Source: Thecamonas trahens ATCC 50062
Lineage: Eukaryota; Apusozoa; Apusomonadida; Apusomonadidae
Length of the DNA stretch: 64,000 nt
NCBI RefSeq assembly: GCF_000142905.1
Contig: NW_013657651.1
Location: 235,146-299,145, forward strand
Direction of reading: 5' to 3'
Below are positions 10,301 to 19,100 of this stretch, one piece after another (positions within the stretch are counted from its first letter, which is position 1; every line of letters begins with the position of its first letter). The notes under the pieces were generated by a model that was not told the DNA's origin, ran no database searches, and saw nothing but the letters and a program-made list of their open reading frames with translations. The translations under genes and the position numbers were made by a program.

Positions 10301-12155
10301 AGACCGGCGCTGGAAGGCATGCGGTGTGGCGGGCGACAAGACGCGGGAGCGGCGAGCGGGCCACGCTCCGGCGCGGCAGGAGCTTGGGCCCCAGCTCTTC
10401 GGCGAGCTGGGCGGCGGCAGCGGCGATGCGGGTGTCCGGCGAGTGCAGCGAGGCAACCAGGATGTCCAGGACAGCGGCGTGAAGGTCGACAGGCGGCCAG
10501 GCGTTGGCGTCGGCGCCCAGCAGCGCAAGCGCGTCGTAGTCGAGGGCAGCAAAGACGCGGAGGAGCGCGACGCGGACTTGCCACGAACCGGCCAGCAGCG
10601 AGGCGAGCTCGACAAGAGCAGCAATCAAGTCGACGACAAGGCCAGGGGCGGCGAGGATGTGGAGTGCACGCGGGAGGAACTCGACGGCGGCGTCAAGGAG
10701 CGGGCGGACCGAGGCCGGCGCGAGCGGGCGGGCGCGGATTCTAGCGAGGAACACAGACTCGATGCTGTCGTAGACGAGGGTGCGGGCAGCAGCGACGAGA
10801 TCAGATGGGGCGGCGACGAGCGATTTGGCAGTGAGCGGAAAGGGAGAGAGCAGCGCACCGAGCAGGGCTCCAAGCACCTCAGCGGCGGATGAAACAAGAA
10901 GCGGGTCGTCCGTGTCAAGGAGCGGGGTGAGGCGAGCGACGAGGGCGCGATCTGTGGCGGCAAAGTAGTAGGGAAAGTAGCGCGCAGCGTGAGCAAGATT
11001 GGCGAGGCCAAGGCCACGGAGTGAGACCCGATGAGTCCGGCCTGTGGCGGCATCGGTGCCCCACACGAACGACTCGAAGCGCGGGAGCAGGTCAGCGGCG
11101 AGCTCAAGGAGAACGCTTCCAAGCGTAGTCGAAGCCGGACCGTAGGCCTCAAAGACGGCCTGGAACGTCTCGAGGGCAGCGGCGCGGACGTTGTCGGAGG
11201 GGTGGAGGAGGGCCGAGTAGGCGAAGCCGAGGACGGCATCGACGTGGTCGTCGAGGCATTCGAGACGCAGAGTCTTGCACAGAGCAGCAGTGAGGGTGAG
11301 GACGCCCCAGGCGGCATCGGACGGCATGTTGGCAGCGCCGTCGAGCGGCGGGAGCGAGGCCCAGCCGGTGGCGGCGGCGGCAGCGGCGAGGCGGCCGGCG
11401 GCCACGGCCTCGGGTTCGACGCAGAGCTCCCAAAGCAGCGAAAACACAATGGGGACTGGGCGCTTGCGTGCGTGGATGACAAGTGCGAGGGCAGCGGTGG
11501 CCATGGAGCGGCGGACGTTGGGCTCGGCGGACGGCAGGGCGACGACAAGGTTGGAGAGGAGGGCCACGAGCGAGTCGGTGTCGATGTGGAAAGCTAGAGC
11601 TGCAGCGAGGAGCTCAAAGGCGCTGCCGAGCGACTCGGCGAGTAGGATCGGGAGCGGGCCGGCGAGGAGCGAGAGGAGGGCCGGGACGAGGGCGCTGAGC
11701 ACAAACGGCACTTTGCTCGGGCGAACGAGATGGGCGGTAGCGGCAAGGAGAGCCAGCGCCTCCTTTTGCGAGCGGGCGATGGGCTCGGCCTGCTCGCCGG
11801 CTGGCGCAAGCGGAAGCCGCAGCACCTTGATCAGCTCGATATGAATGGTGGTGAGGAGGCGCGGCGCGTGGGCCTTGATGGCGATGGCAAGGGTCTCCTG
11901 CGCGAGACGACGGACGGACGAGGTCTCTGAGCGGAGGGTTTGAAGGAGGGCGCCTAGCACGACTGCCACGTCCTTTGGCGCAGGCAGTGGTCCAGCTGCA
12001 CCATTGGCCCCAGAGCCTACCACCACCGCCTCGCGCAAGCAGGCAAGAGCATCGGTGACGTCGTCGCGAGCCGAGGCGCCCCCAGAACCGTCGTCCACAA
12101 AGGCGCCTACACGGGCCAGGACAGCGCACGCATTGCGGACCGCGTCAGTGTCCAT
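4374..12155 (-). CDS. HTT: Huntingtin homologue
   Basis: A single uninterrupted 2593-residue frame (ATG 12153-12155, stop 4374-4376) made almost entirely of HEAT-type helical repeats. Landmarks shared with animal huntingtin occur in order. Near residue 140, AHLVRPSKVPF matches the human AHLVRPQK segment, followed by PNVRRSMATAALAL. In the centre come ISRFEPVVLAAIDRYGKTS, AGVDYSRLDAELAVLRLVL and KWESISRKLLGIILPML. At the C-terminus come LLLADFLPPDRALTLVLG and VRKWAYMALHSFVQVAPAW. Huntingtin is a scaffold acting in vesicle transport, autophagy and mitosis. This copy is shorter than the human one (about 3140), begins directly in the helical region, and has no 17-residue amphipathic leader, polyglutamine or polyproline tract. 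A gap lies about 100 bp upstream of the start. Confidence 0.9.
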   Translation of the reverse strand: MDTDAVRNACAVLARVGAFVDDGSGGASARDDVTDALACLREAVVVGSGANGAAGPLPAPKDVAVVLGALLQTLRSETSSVRRLAQETLAIAIKAHAPRLLTTIHIELIKVLRLPLAPAGEQAEPIARSQKEALALLAATAHLVRPSKVPFVLSALVPALLSLLAGPLPILLAESLGSAFELLAAALAFHIDTDSLVALLSNLVVALPSAEPNVRRSMATAALALVIHARKRPVPIVFSLLWELCVEPEAVAAGRLAAAAAATGWASLPPLDGAANMPSDAAWGVLTLTAALCKTLRLECLDDHVDAVLGFAYSALLHPSDNVRAAALETFQAVFEAYGPASTTLGSVLLELAADLLPRFESFVWGTDAATGRTHRVSLRGLGLANLAHAARYFPYYFAATDRALVARLTPLLDTDDPLLVSSAAEVLGALLGALLSPFPLTAKSLVAAPSDLVAAARTLVYDSIESVFLARIRARPLAPASVRPLLDAAVEFLPRALHILAAPGLVVDLIAALVELASLLAGSWQVRVALLRVFAALDYDALALLGADANAWPPVDLHAAVLDILVASLHSPDTRIAAAAAQLAEELGPKLLPRRSVARSPLPRLVARHTACLPAPVSGATAPVENPRPGISHVVAALVQVLHQIPASSPAYMPTLSSVFASLANLSGSGLPRVVPNPLSHRRLAESPSSQLFRALGSFGPQLLPYILDVVSSTAVCGDVSAHAAALQVAAGLAHASPDAFGSFALPMLSHLLKVLNVVAHVQQGLPVARELDYEALSEADNLFLASATEPSARGASSSSDSAKSASTATTDWSNFARSPHYLILYDALAEAHASRAATLPVPQTPLPDVSAGRPDIGPAFGRSATAGKRHGEGVFATMAKATLRALAHVVRVAKRAIVPHAQTILTFVELQVEPHPIEAFEVVRALFFCLYAAAEYLVVPPRSSSRSRSSRMLYHTLMLDPLKRLASSKKARRNRLRFQRTELPAATVEAGLISRFEPVVLAAIDRYGKTSLGEEQQAILLLLCEIVSAGVDYSRLDAELAVLRLVLAQLASLEASIRSPRLVVEPMLHFLCTLVFDRGYSSPLLSIDKLIGLVQTMLVSLANSPGPLLVCLTPLVDALTGPKVSASHQAAMLDVLTPYAHFPAAILLMGKLLSALYSSTAKWESISRKLLGIILPMLTHSEMLFASGNNRPLLLDNGPPALRANLFPDSDTGSEAGSDSQATHRSGDASHLIWEGAAARNCSEVIMVVSVLSELLGSISLRVSAGGSTPLASPVKGASTGDASSAGYPSPRSLPGPGALPSDWDSLDTSVSTGSDLIFAAIGSPGGSATTRRLHSILRALVLHGSAVAGGSGLDDDDGLPQEASYGCVIVLVQLLNRFALSQLSSDDVGRLGAALMAIAASAVGFCQPGMPRPQAQLVAWLLTVVTSLVLSHDGPRNSALREAMAAAADPFVDAAAALCAHLPQSLGLSLVSPLVATGRLTRGLGIVDSPLWSLAWLELAGASLAVRVVAPPLFLLYTDTLVARSDDVEPALVTRDLLGAALRHVSEPPVRVLLNIISSKASLNATVLAVLGELVAERPDLVASARSAHAAVDLVAQLSDCAERMALLNARWLAASPYVRVRDEVERLAKSNSSDGSASAKTPQHAPEPPVPTSLDDVVTAGLAGGQPLVLDASCVHVDMVTNASLPFLHAYIDVVAEAVGSVPGDVLAAAHTRGLAGIDAPAALPDVVFRYVRAGNALAAAGAARWGAELDMGLALKALHAVVSADGEAWGVHVLDAFVEGFTGLVGFANDAETRARALEVVWLVHSRVYGGQGASAGDQLAELFGFVFAVGDEGGQRRWRSVAWFGQSRGGGAFAAEWARRVVVPLLRVWLPAVLVAWLEASSRSPCGRTTEGVRQSGLAPTVPGPALDTLVASSADTDDPACSLAARLERGLEVLEDPATAKAFGRIVAVLGVDALTAPLVVDGVMRVVSPPPETAPYIEDAALEVGVQTLRALELELARGGALSTPPPPFATGPRHVPRYVEVEFGKSPHGKQLVAGLTVCDVALGLGHVRGFQVNVDRIGRDTRAFASGQVALRKLSRRVHKGTDAQARGSRMQRTAQALVNLAVSAKGSERAALRLEALASLLALVDVVPNEELMAVWWRLLCELHGDKRCEADPLVRGMLLQGVLKVALLVNGGLSLLGRVLEEGLETLQGSTQSGFVFGLIHLLEAKISGVLAPYVGALCEFALGAVRRTRYGRAKLGAVALVGMLLAKFPAEAESLGFVTRALDVLITTARNKRELRSVRIGVAKTLQTVLASSAVPLRVLEAVQFQWTWGYGNVAYCAAYEAVCECGLGLAALYTEALRRALARGVPRGGSISALAASVPSSRALVGAGRSGSSVYDYDHDEDEDGSADETARVIDALYERAVLLIGRVRCGAFLRERRVLVATIPLLLADFLPPDRALTLVLGQLLSARTDAGGCEDVAQILFRTMELLRSGRNGEAYVRKWAYMALHSFVQVAPAWVGIWLAAVVLVASAPSREVLRFGRAHLLGGRREHGPSASTQALFALAFQAHVDAGGAETLAAVWADSAMVQAIVPEPRAGGV

Positions 12156-12259
12156 AGCCCCTCCCGACAGTGTGTAGGGGGTATGAGTTTGTGGGAGTGG
12201 AGTGGAGTGCGTAGTGCGTGTGTGTAGTGGAGGTGGAGGTGGTGGGTGGGGGTGGGGGG

Positions 12260-12359
12260 NNNNNNNNNNNNNNNNNNNNNNNNNNNNNNNNNNNNNNNNN
12301 NNNNNNNNNNNNNNNNNNNNNNNNNNNNNNNNNNNNNNNNNNNNNNNNNNNNNNNNNNN
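12260..12359. other. Assembly gap (100 N)
   Basis: Exactly 100 N, the usual placeholder for a gap of unknown size. The left edge ends in a G-rich stretch (GGTGGGGGTGGGGGG) and the right edge opens with sixteen C, so assembly probably failed at a G/C homopolymer. Promoters of the huntingtin gene to the left and PRKRIP1 to the right may be partly missing. Confidence 0.98.
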
Positions 12360-12381
12360 CCCCCCCCCCCCCCCCTCTCAC

Positions 12382-13035
12382 ATGAAGGACATCTTGTTGA
12401 CGGCCCGGAGCAAGGGAAAGCGCGGGACAAAGATCGATGTGGTGGAAGCGGTGGCCAAGGCTGGCGGGAGAGCCGCATACGCTCCGCTTGCTCGTCCTCA
12501 GGTTCCACGGGCTATGATGTACTCTTCCACCACAGCAGAGGGTGCTGAGACGGTGGCGCCTCGCGCGGCTGGCATCCGACCGGCCGATGCGGTGGCCGAG
12601 GTGACGGCGGCCAAGATCGCGGGCGCAGATGCGGCCCTCGCGGCTATCAACACCGACGCGCGCATCCTCAACACCACCCAGCATGTCATTGGCTCCACCG
12701 CCGGTGCGTCATCGGCTGGATTTGATGTCTACCGCAAGACGCGCAACCTCGAGCGTGATCGCCTCGAGCGGCTGGAGCATCTCGATCGGGAGCTCGAGGC
12801 CCAGGCAGAGTACGCCCGCAAGGTCGCTGATACCCAGGCCCGCCTCGATGCTGAAGCGGCCAAGAAAAAGCGCAAGCGCGAGGCCAAGAAGCAACGCCAG
12901 CGCGAGCGCAAACGCCAGAAAAGGCTCGAGAACATGCAATTCAAGCCGGCAGCGGCTTCTGCTCTGCCCGCCAAGCCTCCTACAGCGATACCAGACGCTG
13001 CGCCTACGGCAGCAGACCAAGAACCCGCATCATAG
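12382..13035 (+). CDS. PRKRIP1: PRKRIP1-family splicing-associated protein
   Basis: A 217-residue protein. The family signature lies in the middle: TQHVIGSTAGASSAGFDVYR matches the PRKRIP1 (DUF1168) motif around GSSAGAGSGEFHVYR. It is followed by a long charged helix (RKTRNLERDRLERLEHLDRE) and a Lys/Arg-rich tail (KKKRKREAKKQRQRERKRQK). In other eukaryotes PRKRIP1 is a spliceosome component that binds double-stranded RNA. The first about 95 residues (MKDILLTARSKGKRG onward, Ala-rich) are longer than usual for the family. The ATG lies only 22 bp from the sequence gap, so the real start or an upstream exon could be hidden there. Confidence 0.75.
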   Translation: MKDILLTARSKGKRGTKIDVVEAVAKAGGRAAYAPLARPQVPRAMMYSSTTAEGAETVAPRAAGIRPADAVAEVTAAKIAGADAALAAINTDARILNTTQHVIGSTAGASSAGFDVYRKTRNLERDRLERLEHLDRELEAQAEYARKVADTQARLDAEAAKKKRKREAKKQRQRERKRQKRLENMQFKPAAASALPAKPPTAIPDAAPTAADQEPAS

Positions 13036-13102
13036 GTATGACGAGAAGACGTGTGGTGTGTGTTTGTGTGTGTGTACGTTTGATGGGCCGATGTGCACCC
13101 GT

Positions 13103-13804
13103 TCAGAGGGTAAAGACGACGGAAAAGCCGGCGCGGAGGTGAGGAAGCGTGGCCAGCAGCTTGCCGTGGTCCCAGGCAAGCGGCGACGGGTCGATTCCCG
13201 AGTAGAGATCGTTAATGGCAGTGCGGAAGCGGGCGGCGTGGTCGTCAGAGGCATCGTCGAGAGCAAACGATGACGACGCGAGCGCCTTGTCGACGACAGG
13301 CAGGTAGCCGCCAGCGTAGACCTCGACAGCGATGTGGTCGGCAAGGACCCAGCGATAACCGACGACGGCACCAATGTCGATGTCGAGCCACTGGGCCGAG
13401 TGATGGGCGGAGGACGCACCATCGCGGGTAGTCTCCGTCTCGGAGGTGGATGAAGCCTCAAGCGAGAGATATGGCGAGATGTACGGACCCGTGGGAATGC
13501 GCGACGACAAGGGCGGATCTGATGCGGCAAGGAAGTGCTTGAAGGCGAGGATGACAGAGAGACCCATGCGCGAACGTGAGTACACCTTCTGAGTAATGGG
13601 CTCGATCCGGGTAAATAGTGTCGAGGGCAGGACGAGGGTGGCCGTCACCGCCGCCGTCGTCGTCCGCTTGGCCAACCATGCGGAGACCACGCCAGGCAGG
13701 GCGTCGGCAAGGGCATTCAGCGCACCAGTCGGGCCATCAACAGTCTGCTCATAGCTTCCAGAAATAGTTGCACATGCGAGAGAGAGAGGCGCCAGCGAGT
13801 ACAT
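13103..13804 (-). CDS. Possible membrane beta-barrel protein, family unknown
   Basis: A 233-residue frame from the ATG 13802-13804 (MYSLAPLSLACATISGSYEQ). A longer in-frame ATG at 13930 would add a His/Cys-rich, simple-repeat-like leader that I consider non-coding. The C-terminal half alternates hydrophobic and polar residues with Gly/Tyr turns (DIDIGAVVGYRWVLADHIAV, then EVYAGGYLPVVD). It ends in HLRAGFSVVFTL, a final strand with an aromatic near the end, as in outer-membrane barrels of bacteria or mitochondria. No family is recognised; the barrel idea rests on pattern only. The frame ends 67 bp from the stop of convergent PRKRIP1. Confidence 0.5.
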   Translation of the reverse strand: MYSLAPLSLACATISGSYEQTVDGPTGALNALADALPGVVSAWLAKRTTTAAVTATLVLPSTLFTRIEPITQKVYSRSRMGLSVILAFKHFLAASDPPLSSRIPTGPYISPYLSLEASSTSETETTRDGASSAHHSAQWLDIDIGAVVGYRWVLADHIAVEVYAGGYLPVVDKALASSSFALDDASDDHAARFRTAINDLYSGIDPSPLAWDHGKLLATLPHLRAGFSVVFTL

Positions 13805-14135
13805 GCTTGCAGGGTGGCCGTAGATGTGGCGTTGAGAGGAGTGGGTGTGCAGGTGCTGTTCGGTATGAGGACAGCAGAGACAGGCATGAGGATGAGTCGG
13901 AATGGCCATGCCGATCCCATCCCATTGCACATGTCTCCATCTCGATCATTCGTCTAGCTCCAGATTCGACTATATCCACATGTTATTGCTTGCCCAGGCA
14001 TGGGCAGGTGGGGGGGGGGGGGTCGTCTGGGCGCAGGGGCTGGTCAAGTCGATCCGCCCTTCCCCTCCCCCCTCCCCCCTCTCCTCCTCTTCGTAAACGC
14101 TCTCCATACCTACACTCCTCTCTCTCTCCAGCGTC

Positions 14136-15248
14136 ATGGGAAAGGACGACGCATTTAGATCTCCCTGGGTGTGGGGTCCAGTGCTGTTGGGGGTTGTGGG
14201 CGTGCCGGTGGTGGCGTTTGCGGCAGCGGGCGTGAGGGTGGCTGGCCACGGCCCAGAGCTGAAGCTTCCGTTCCCGTCGGCGGTCGCCTCTCTGTGCTTG
14301 CCTTCCGCGCTGAGCGGAGCATGCACCTATCCGGCGGCAGCGTACGCCTTTGTTGGCATGCTTTTGTTCTACATTGGCTTCTCCACTGTCTTGCAGCTTG
14401 CGTTCTACACCGCTGCCGCCAAGCAAGAGACCCGCGAGGCCCGGGCAGCGGCAGCGTCGGCCTGGCGCACCGCTGGCGCGGCCGACGCCTCGTCGTTCAT
14501 TGTCGACACGCCGGAAGACTGCATGGTCTGGTGGCTGCCGGCTCGCGCTGCCGCCTTTGCTTCCAAGCGGCGCATCGCTCAGCATCCAGTCTTTGCCTCG
14601 GTCAATCTGCTCACGTCGGCCCTCGCCGCCGCCGGCCTAGTCCACATCGTCGTCGCCGGCGCCTCGTACATGGTGTGGCCATGGGACTCGGCGCGGAGCC
14701 AGGCGTACGGTCTGGCTGTCGGCACGACAGCGGCGGTGCTTTCGGAGCAGCTTGCGCAGTACCTTTGGCATCGGGTCATGCACATTCCCTGGTTCTACGC
14801 CACCTTTCACAAGTTCCACCACAAGGCCCGCAACCCTTCGGCGTTTGATGACCTCCTTATCCACCCGCTCGAGGCCATCGGCTTCTACCTGATCCTTTTC
14901 GCGCCGCCGGTCCTCTTCTCCATCCACATCTTTGGCTTCCTTGCCTACTTTGCCATGCACGGCGTCTCAGGCGTCCTCGACCACTCGGGCATCACCGTTC
15001 GCCTTGGCTCGTGGTACTCGACGGTTGACCACGATTTGCATCACAAGCTTGTCACTGCAAACTACGCCACCCCGCTCATGTACTGGGACCGCATCTTTGG
15101 CACCTACGTTGGCGAGCACCATCCCGCCGGCCGGGCACACATTGCCCGGGCTCTCACGCCAGCGGCGGCGGCGAGCCGCAACTTGGCCTCGACGCCATCG
15201 TCATCGCCCCGCACCTCCCTCGTTCACCGGCGGCCGCGCCGCGATTAG
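14136..15248 (+). CDS. Fatty acid hydroxylase / sterol desaturase superfamily enzyme
   Basis: A 370-residue polytopic membrane protein with the di-iron histidine boxes of the fatty-acid-hydroxylase (sterol desaturase) superfamily: HRVMH at about residue 213, HKFHH at about 226, MHGVSGVLDHSG near 275 and HDLHH near 299. Hydrophobic spans occur at about 13-33, 67-90, 165-185 and 250-280. Such enzymes oxidise a lipid C-H bond at the ER membrane using O2 and cytochrome b5 (sterol C4 or C5, or sphingolipid hydroxylation). The sequence does not tell which substrate is used. The last about 40 residues are low complexity (Ala/Ser/Arg). ATG at 14136, stop 15246-15248. Confidence 0.85.
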   Translation: MGKDDAFRSPWVWGPVLLGVVGVPVVAFAAAGVRVAGHGPELKLPFPSAVASLCLPSALSGACTYPAAAYAFVGMLLFYIGFSTVLQLAFYTAAAKQETREARAAAASAWRTAGAADASSFIVDTPEDCMVWWLPARAAAFASKRRIAQHPVFASVNLLTSALAAAGLVHIVVAGASYMVWPWDSARSQAYGLAVGTTAAVLSEQLAQYLWHRVMHIPWFYATFHKFHHKARNPSAFDDLLIHPLEAIGFYLILFAPPVLFSIHIFGFLAYFAMHGVSGVLDHSGITVRLGSWYSTVDHDLHHKLVTANYATPLMYWDRIFGTYVGEHHPAGRAHIARALTPAAAASRNLASTPSSSPRTSLVHRRPRRD

Positions 15249-15301
15249 GCCTTCCCAGCTCCATTCGCTGCCATCATTGTCAATCGCCACCCCAGCCTTA
15301 T

Positions 15302-15788
15302 CCCTTTACGGTACGGAATGGACAAATTTGTCCATCGCACAAGCCGCGCTCCGCGACGGCGCTCGCCGGCGCGTTTGCGTCGCGCGACATGCTCGTCCTC
15401 GACAAGGTCCTCACGGCGCTCAGAGTCAACGCTTACTCGGCACGCGCCGAGCGGGTGGCGCTCAACTCCAAGTACCAGCAGCAGAAGGGCTCGACGGAGC
15501 CCGAGTTTGCCGAGAAGAAGCTCCACCGCGAGCTCGCACGCGTCTCGCTGGCCAGCTGCCTGGTCGTTGTCGCCGGCGATTACGAGCCCAAGCCCAGCGA
15601 CCGCCTCAAGGGCCAGGGGAGGGTGTCGATTGCCGACATCGTCGCCTCGTTCATCGCCAAGGGCGACCCCAAGCTCTCAACCAAGCTCCCCGAGTGGCAG
15701 CGCCGGCCGGTGAGCTGGAAGTCAAGCATCATCGAGCTGTTCACTTTGAGACGCGCGACAACGGTCCGAACGACCGTACCGTTTAGGG
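15302..15788. mobile_element. TIR element, copy 2 (internally deleted)
   Basis: A 487-bp relative of the element at 1377-2250. Left end CCCTTTACGGTACGG; right end read inward CCCTAAACGGTACGG. It is flanked on both sides by TTAT (15298-15301 and 15789-15792), consistent with a 4-bp target-site duplication. Relative to copy 1 it lacks two internal blocks, while the ends and the shared core are nearly identical, the usual relationship between members of a non-autonomous family. A perfect 16-bp palindrome lies near the left end (15319-15334) and a hairpin with a 6-bp stem near the right end (15761-15777). It lies 53 bp downstream of the hydroxylase stop codon. Confidence 0.65.
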
Positions 15789-16103
15789 TTATCAGTCAAC
15801 GCTCTGTCAGTGTTCCACGTTGCAAGCGCGAGTGCCCAGGCGCGCGCTGCCTTACAACGCCCCCCGGTCCCCTACTAACACCACCACCACCACCAACCCG
15901 CATCCCCCACCCCAAGTCCCCTCCATCCTCCACCCTGCATCATCATCATGCCTCTGGCTCTCCCCTGCCTCCGTTCCCCCCGCACCTGTCATCAGACGGT
16001 GTCGCCGACCCGGCATGTCACCACCGCCCAACCTCCCCACTTTGCCACTCAACACGCGCCAAGGCCAAGCCACCCAAGTCTTTGGCACAGCTCTCGTGGG
16101 ACC
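15789..16103. other. Intergenic, C-rich
   Basis: Short-repeat, C-rich sequence (CACCACCACC and CCCC runs) between the TIR element and the start of the giant surface-protein gene. I see no gene in it. It presumably holds the promoter of the downstream gene, but no motif is distinct enough to name. Confidence 0.5.
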
Positions 16104-19100
16104 ATGTCGGGGTGGACTCTGACACAGACGGCCATAGTGGCACTGACGCTACTTGCAGCCTTTGCCCATGGACAGCCTAACTCTTGGGTCCAGCTCTACG
16201 CCAATGATGCTTCTGCAACCAGCCGACCTTCGCCTCGCTCGGGTACGTCGCCGCCTTTCCCGCCATCTTGGCGCGTTCTTTGGGTGCCGACCCCGCCCCC
16301 CCCCCCCCCCCCCCCCGGCCCCGCCCTCCCCCCCTTCCCCTCATTCGCTCCACCGTCCTTCCCCTGCACCACCCACTCACACTGACATGGTGGTATATGT
16401 GTAGGTGTCCTTGCTGCGGGGTACAACTCGAGAATGTATATGTATGGCGGTGGACCCGGGGTGACGTCGTCGGACATCTGGTCGTTCCCGCTCTCGGTGA
16501 GCACCCCACCCGCCGTCCCGGCCTTCACCAGGCATACACCGACGGCGGCGGCGTCGCTGTCGTCGGTCCCGGCAGCATCATCGGGGCATGTTGGTGCTGC
16601 TATCGGGAACACCCTCGTCTCGCAGATCTCGGCCTCGCAGCGCAAAATCGGCCTGCTCAACCTCGACACCATGGTCTGGCGCCGCGGCTACGACCTCCCG
16701 CTGGCCATTACCGACGCCGCCATGTCGTACACATCGACAATCTCCAATCTAGCTTGGCTCTCGGCTGGCCGGACACCGCTTGGGACCGCACTTGATGCAG
16801 TGTACTCGTACGACGCTGCCATTGACACCGGTCCGCTGGGCGACTCGCCGTGGACCTTTATCGACCGCCCGGGCGGCGCGGCATGGATGGAGCGGCGGTT
16901 CCTCCACTCATCGACGATGTGCAACTCGTCGCTGTACATCTTTGGCGGCAAACTGTTTGGCTCGCCGCAGCTTCCGAATCAGGACCTGTGGCGGCTGGAT
17001 GTCGACACGCTCACCATGTCGCAGGTGTTCAACCCGGCGTCGGCGCTGCCGCCGGCCCGCGCGGGGCCGTTCTTGTCTGCGCAGAGCCGTACATGTATCT
17101 ATTTGGCGGCTTTGACGACACCACCTCCTCGGTCATCTACCACTCGGACGTCTGGCGCTACTCGTTCCTCACCGAGACCTGGGTCGAGATGGGAAGCAAG
17201 GCTAAGGCCGGGACCCAACCTTGGCCGACCGGCCGAGCCTCACCGGCCTGCGTCAAGTCACAACTTTACATCTACTGCTTTGGCGGCTACGACGCCGCAT
17301 CGGCAAACAACGAGCTCTGGGCCTACCAGTTCACCCGCAACGGCCCGGCCGTTGCCTCGTTTGTTGCCAACGACCCCGATGATCTTGACGACGTGTATTC
17401 CGTCGGCGACACGCTCACACTCACTTTCACCGAGGCCACCAACCAGCCACCCGTTGACACCAAGGACAGCATCGACGCTCTGCTGGCGTTTTCATCGGCG
17501 CTCGGGACAAACTACACCGGGACATGGATCACTCCGCTCGACCTTGTCATCACTGTCATCGACCCGACCGGTGCGAGTGGTAACTCGGCGCCTGCCATCG
17601 GTGTCGCCTCGGTCACTATCCTTGCTTCAGGCAACCTCCGCTCGGCCGACCAGACTTCTCTGGCGTCGACGGCTGCATCTGGGCCGATCACGGGCGATTG
17701 GGGCATTCCACCTGGCCCGCGAGTGATCTCGTTTACCGCCGACGATCCCGATGATGCAGACGGTGTCCTCTCCAACGGCGATGTCCTCATTGTTGTCTTT
17801 AGCGGTCCGACGTCGCGGCCCAAGGTGGCAACGACCGGAGACATCGACCTTCAGTTTTCGTTCTCCAACTCGCTCGGCACTTCGTACGCCGGCTCATGGA
17901 GCTCGGACTCGGTCCTCCGCATCGAGCTCCTCGACACTACCGGAGCCGACATGGTCATCGGCCTTTCCACCATCCGATGCATTGGCAACTTGACCAACTC
18001 GGCCAAGACCTCACGGTTTTGCAACACCGAGTCGCCGGCGCTCGGTGGCGACTGGGGCCTGCTGCCCGGTCCGGCCTTTGTCTCAGTTGTCGCTGACGAC
18101 CCAGACGATGCTGATGGCATCTACTCGTCGGGCGACACGCTGACGCTGACATTTTCCGAGGCCACGAACCGCCCGCCGGTAGGCACCCTCACCCAGATCA
18201 ACCACCTGTTTCGGTTTATTCCAGCGAGTGCGTCGACGCCGACGCTTGCGCTCGGCTCGGGCGCGACGGGTGTGTGGACAACCCCGTCGACGTTGGTCAT
18301 CACCATCACCGACGTGGCGTCGGCCTCGACCGCCATCCGCGACCTTGCGTTTCGGGTTGTGGTCAACTCGGCGACGGCGCCGTATCTGCGGAACCAGGAT
18401 GGGTCGTCGCTCCCGTCGTCATCGCAGTCGCCGGCCGCTGGCGGCGACTGGGGCACTGCGCCTGGTCCGTACATAATCTCGATTGTGGCCAACGATCCCG
18501 ACGACGGCGACGCACTGTACTCGACTGGCGACACGGTGACGCTTGTGTTCAACACTTCGACCACAGTGCCGTCGATCAACAGCAAGGCCGAGGTCGATAC
18601 CTACTTTGCGTTCTCGACTCCGCTCGGACTGGACTATCGCGGAACGTGGCTCAACGGGACAATGGCGGTACTCACCATTGTCTCACCGGTCACATCTGAT
18701 CCCAAGCCGACCATCGGCTCGTTCACTGTATCGATCAAGCCCTCTGGCGGCTTGCGCTCGGCGCCACCCACATCAGCTCTTGCCACCGGAACCTCGCCGC
18801 CGCTGGTGGGTGACTGGGGCCTGCTTGCCGGACCGGAGCTGGTGAGTGCCACTGCCAACGATCCCGACGACGCTGATGCGGTGTTCTCGTCTGGCGACAC
18901 ACTCACGCTTGTCTTTTCGCAGCCGACCAACCAGCCGAGTGCCAGCTCCAAGGCCGCCTTTGACGCCCTCTTCGCCATCTCGAACACCACCTCGCTTGGC
19001 TCGGCGTACGCCGGCTCGTGGTCGTCGGCGAGTGTCTTGGTAGTCACCTTTTCGACAACACCGAGCAACCCGAGCGACGGACCAAAGCTCGGGGTCTCTG

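Noticed and set aside
15782-15788. TTTAGGG at the right end of element copy 2, like a plant-type telomere unit
   Set aside because: Only a single copy and part of the terminal inverted repeat; copy 1 has CTAAGGG instead. No telomeric array is present.
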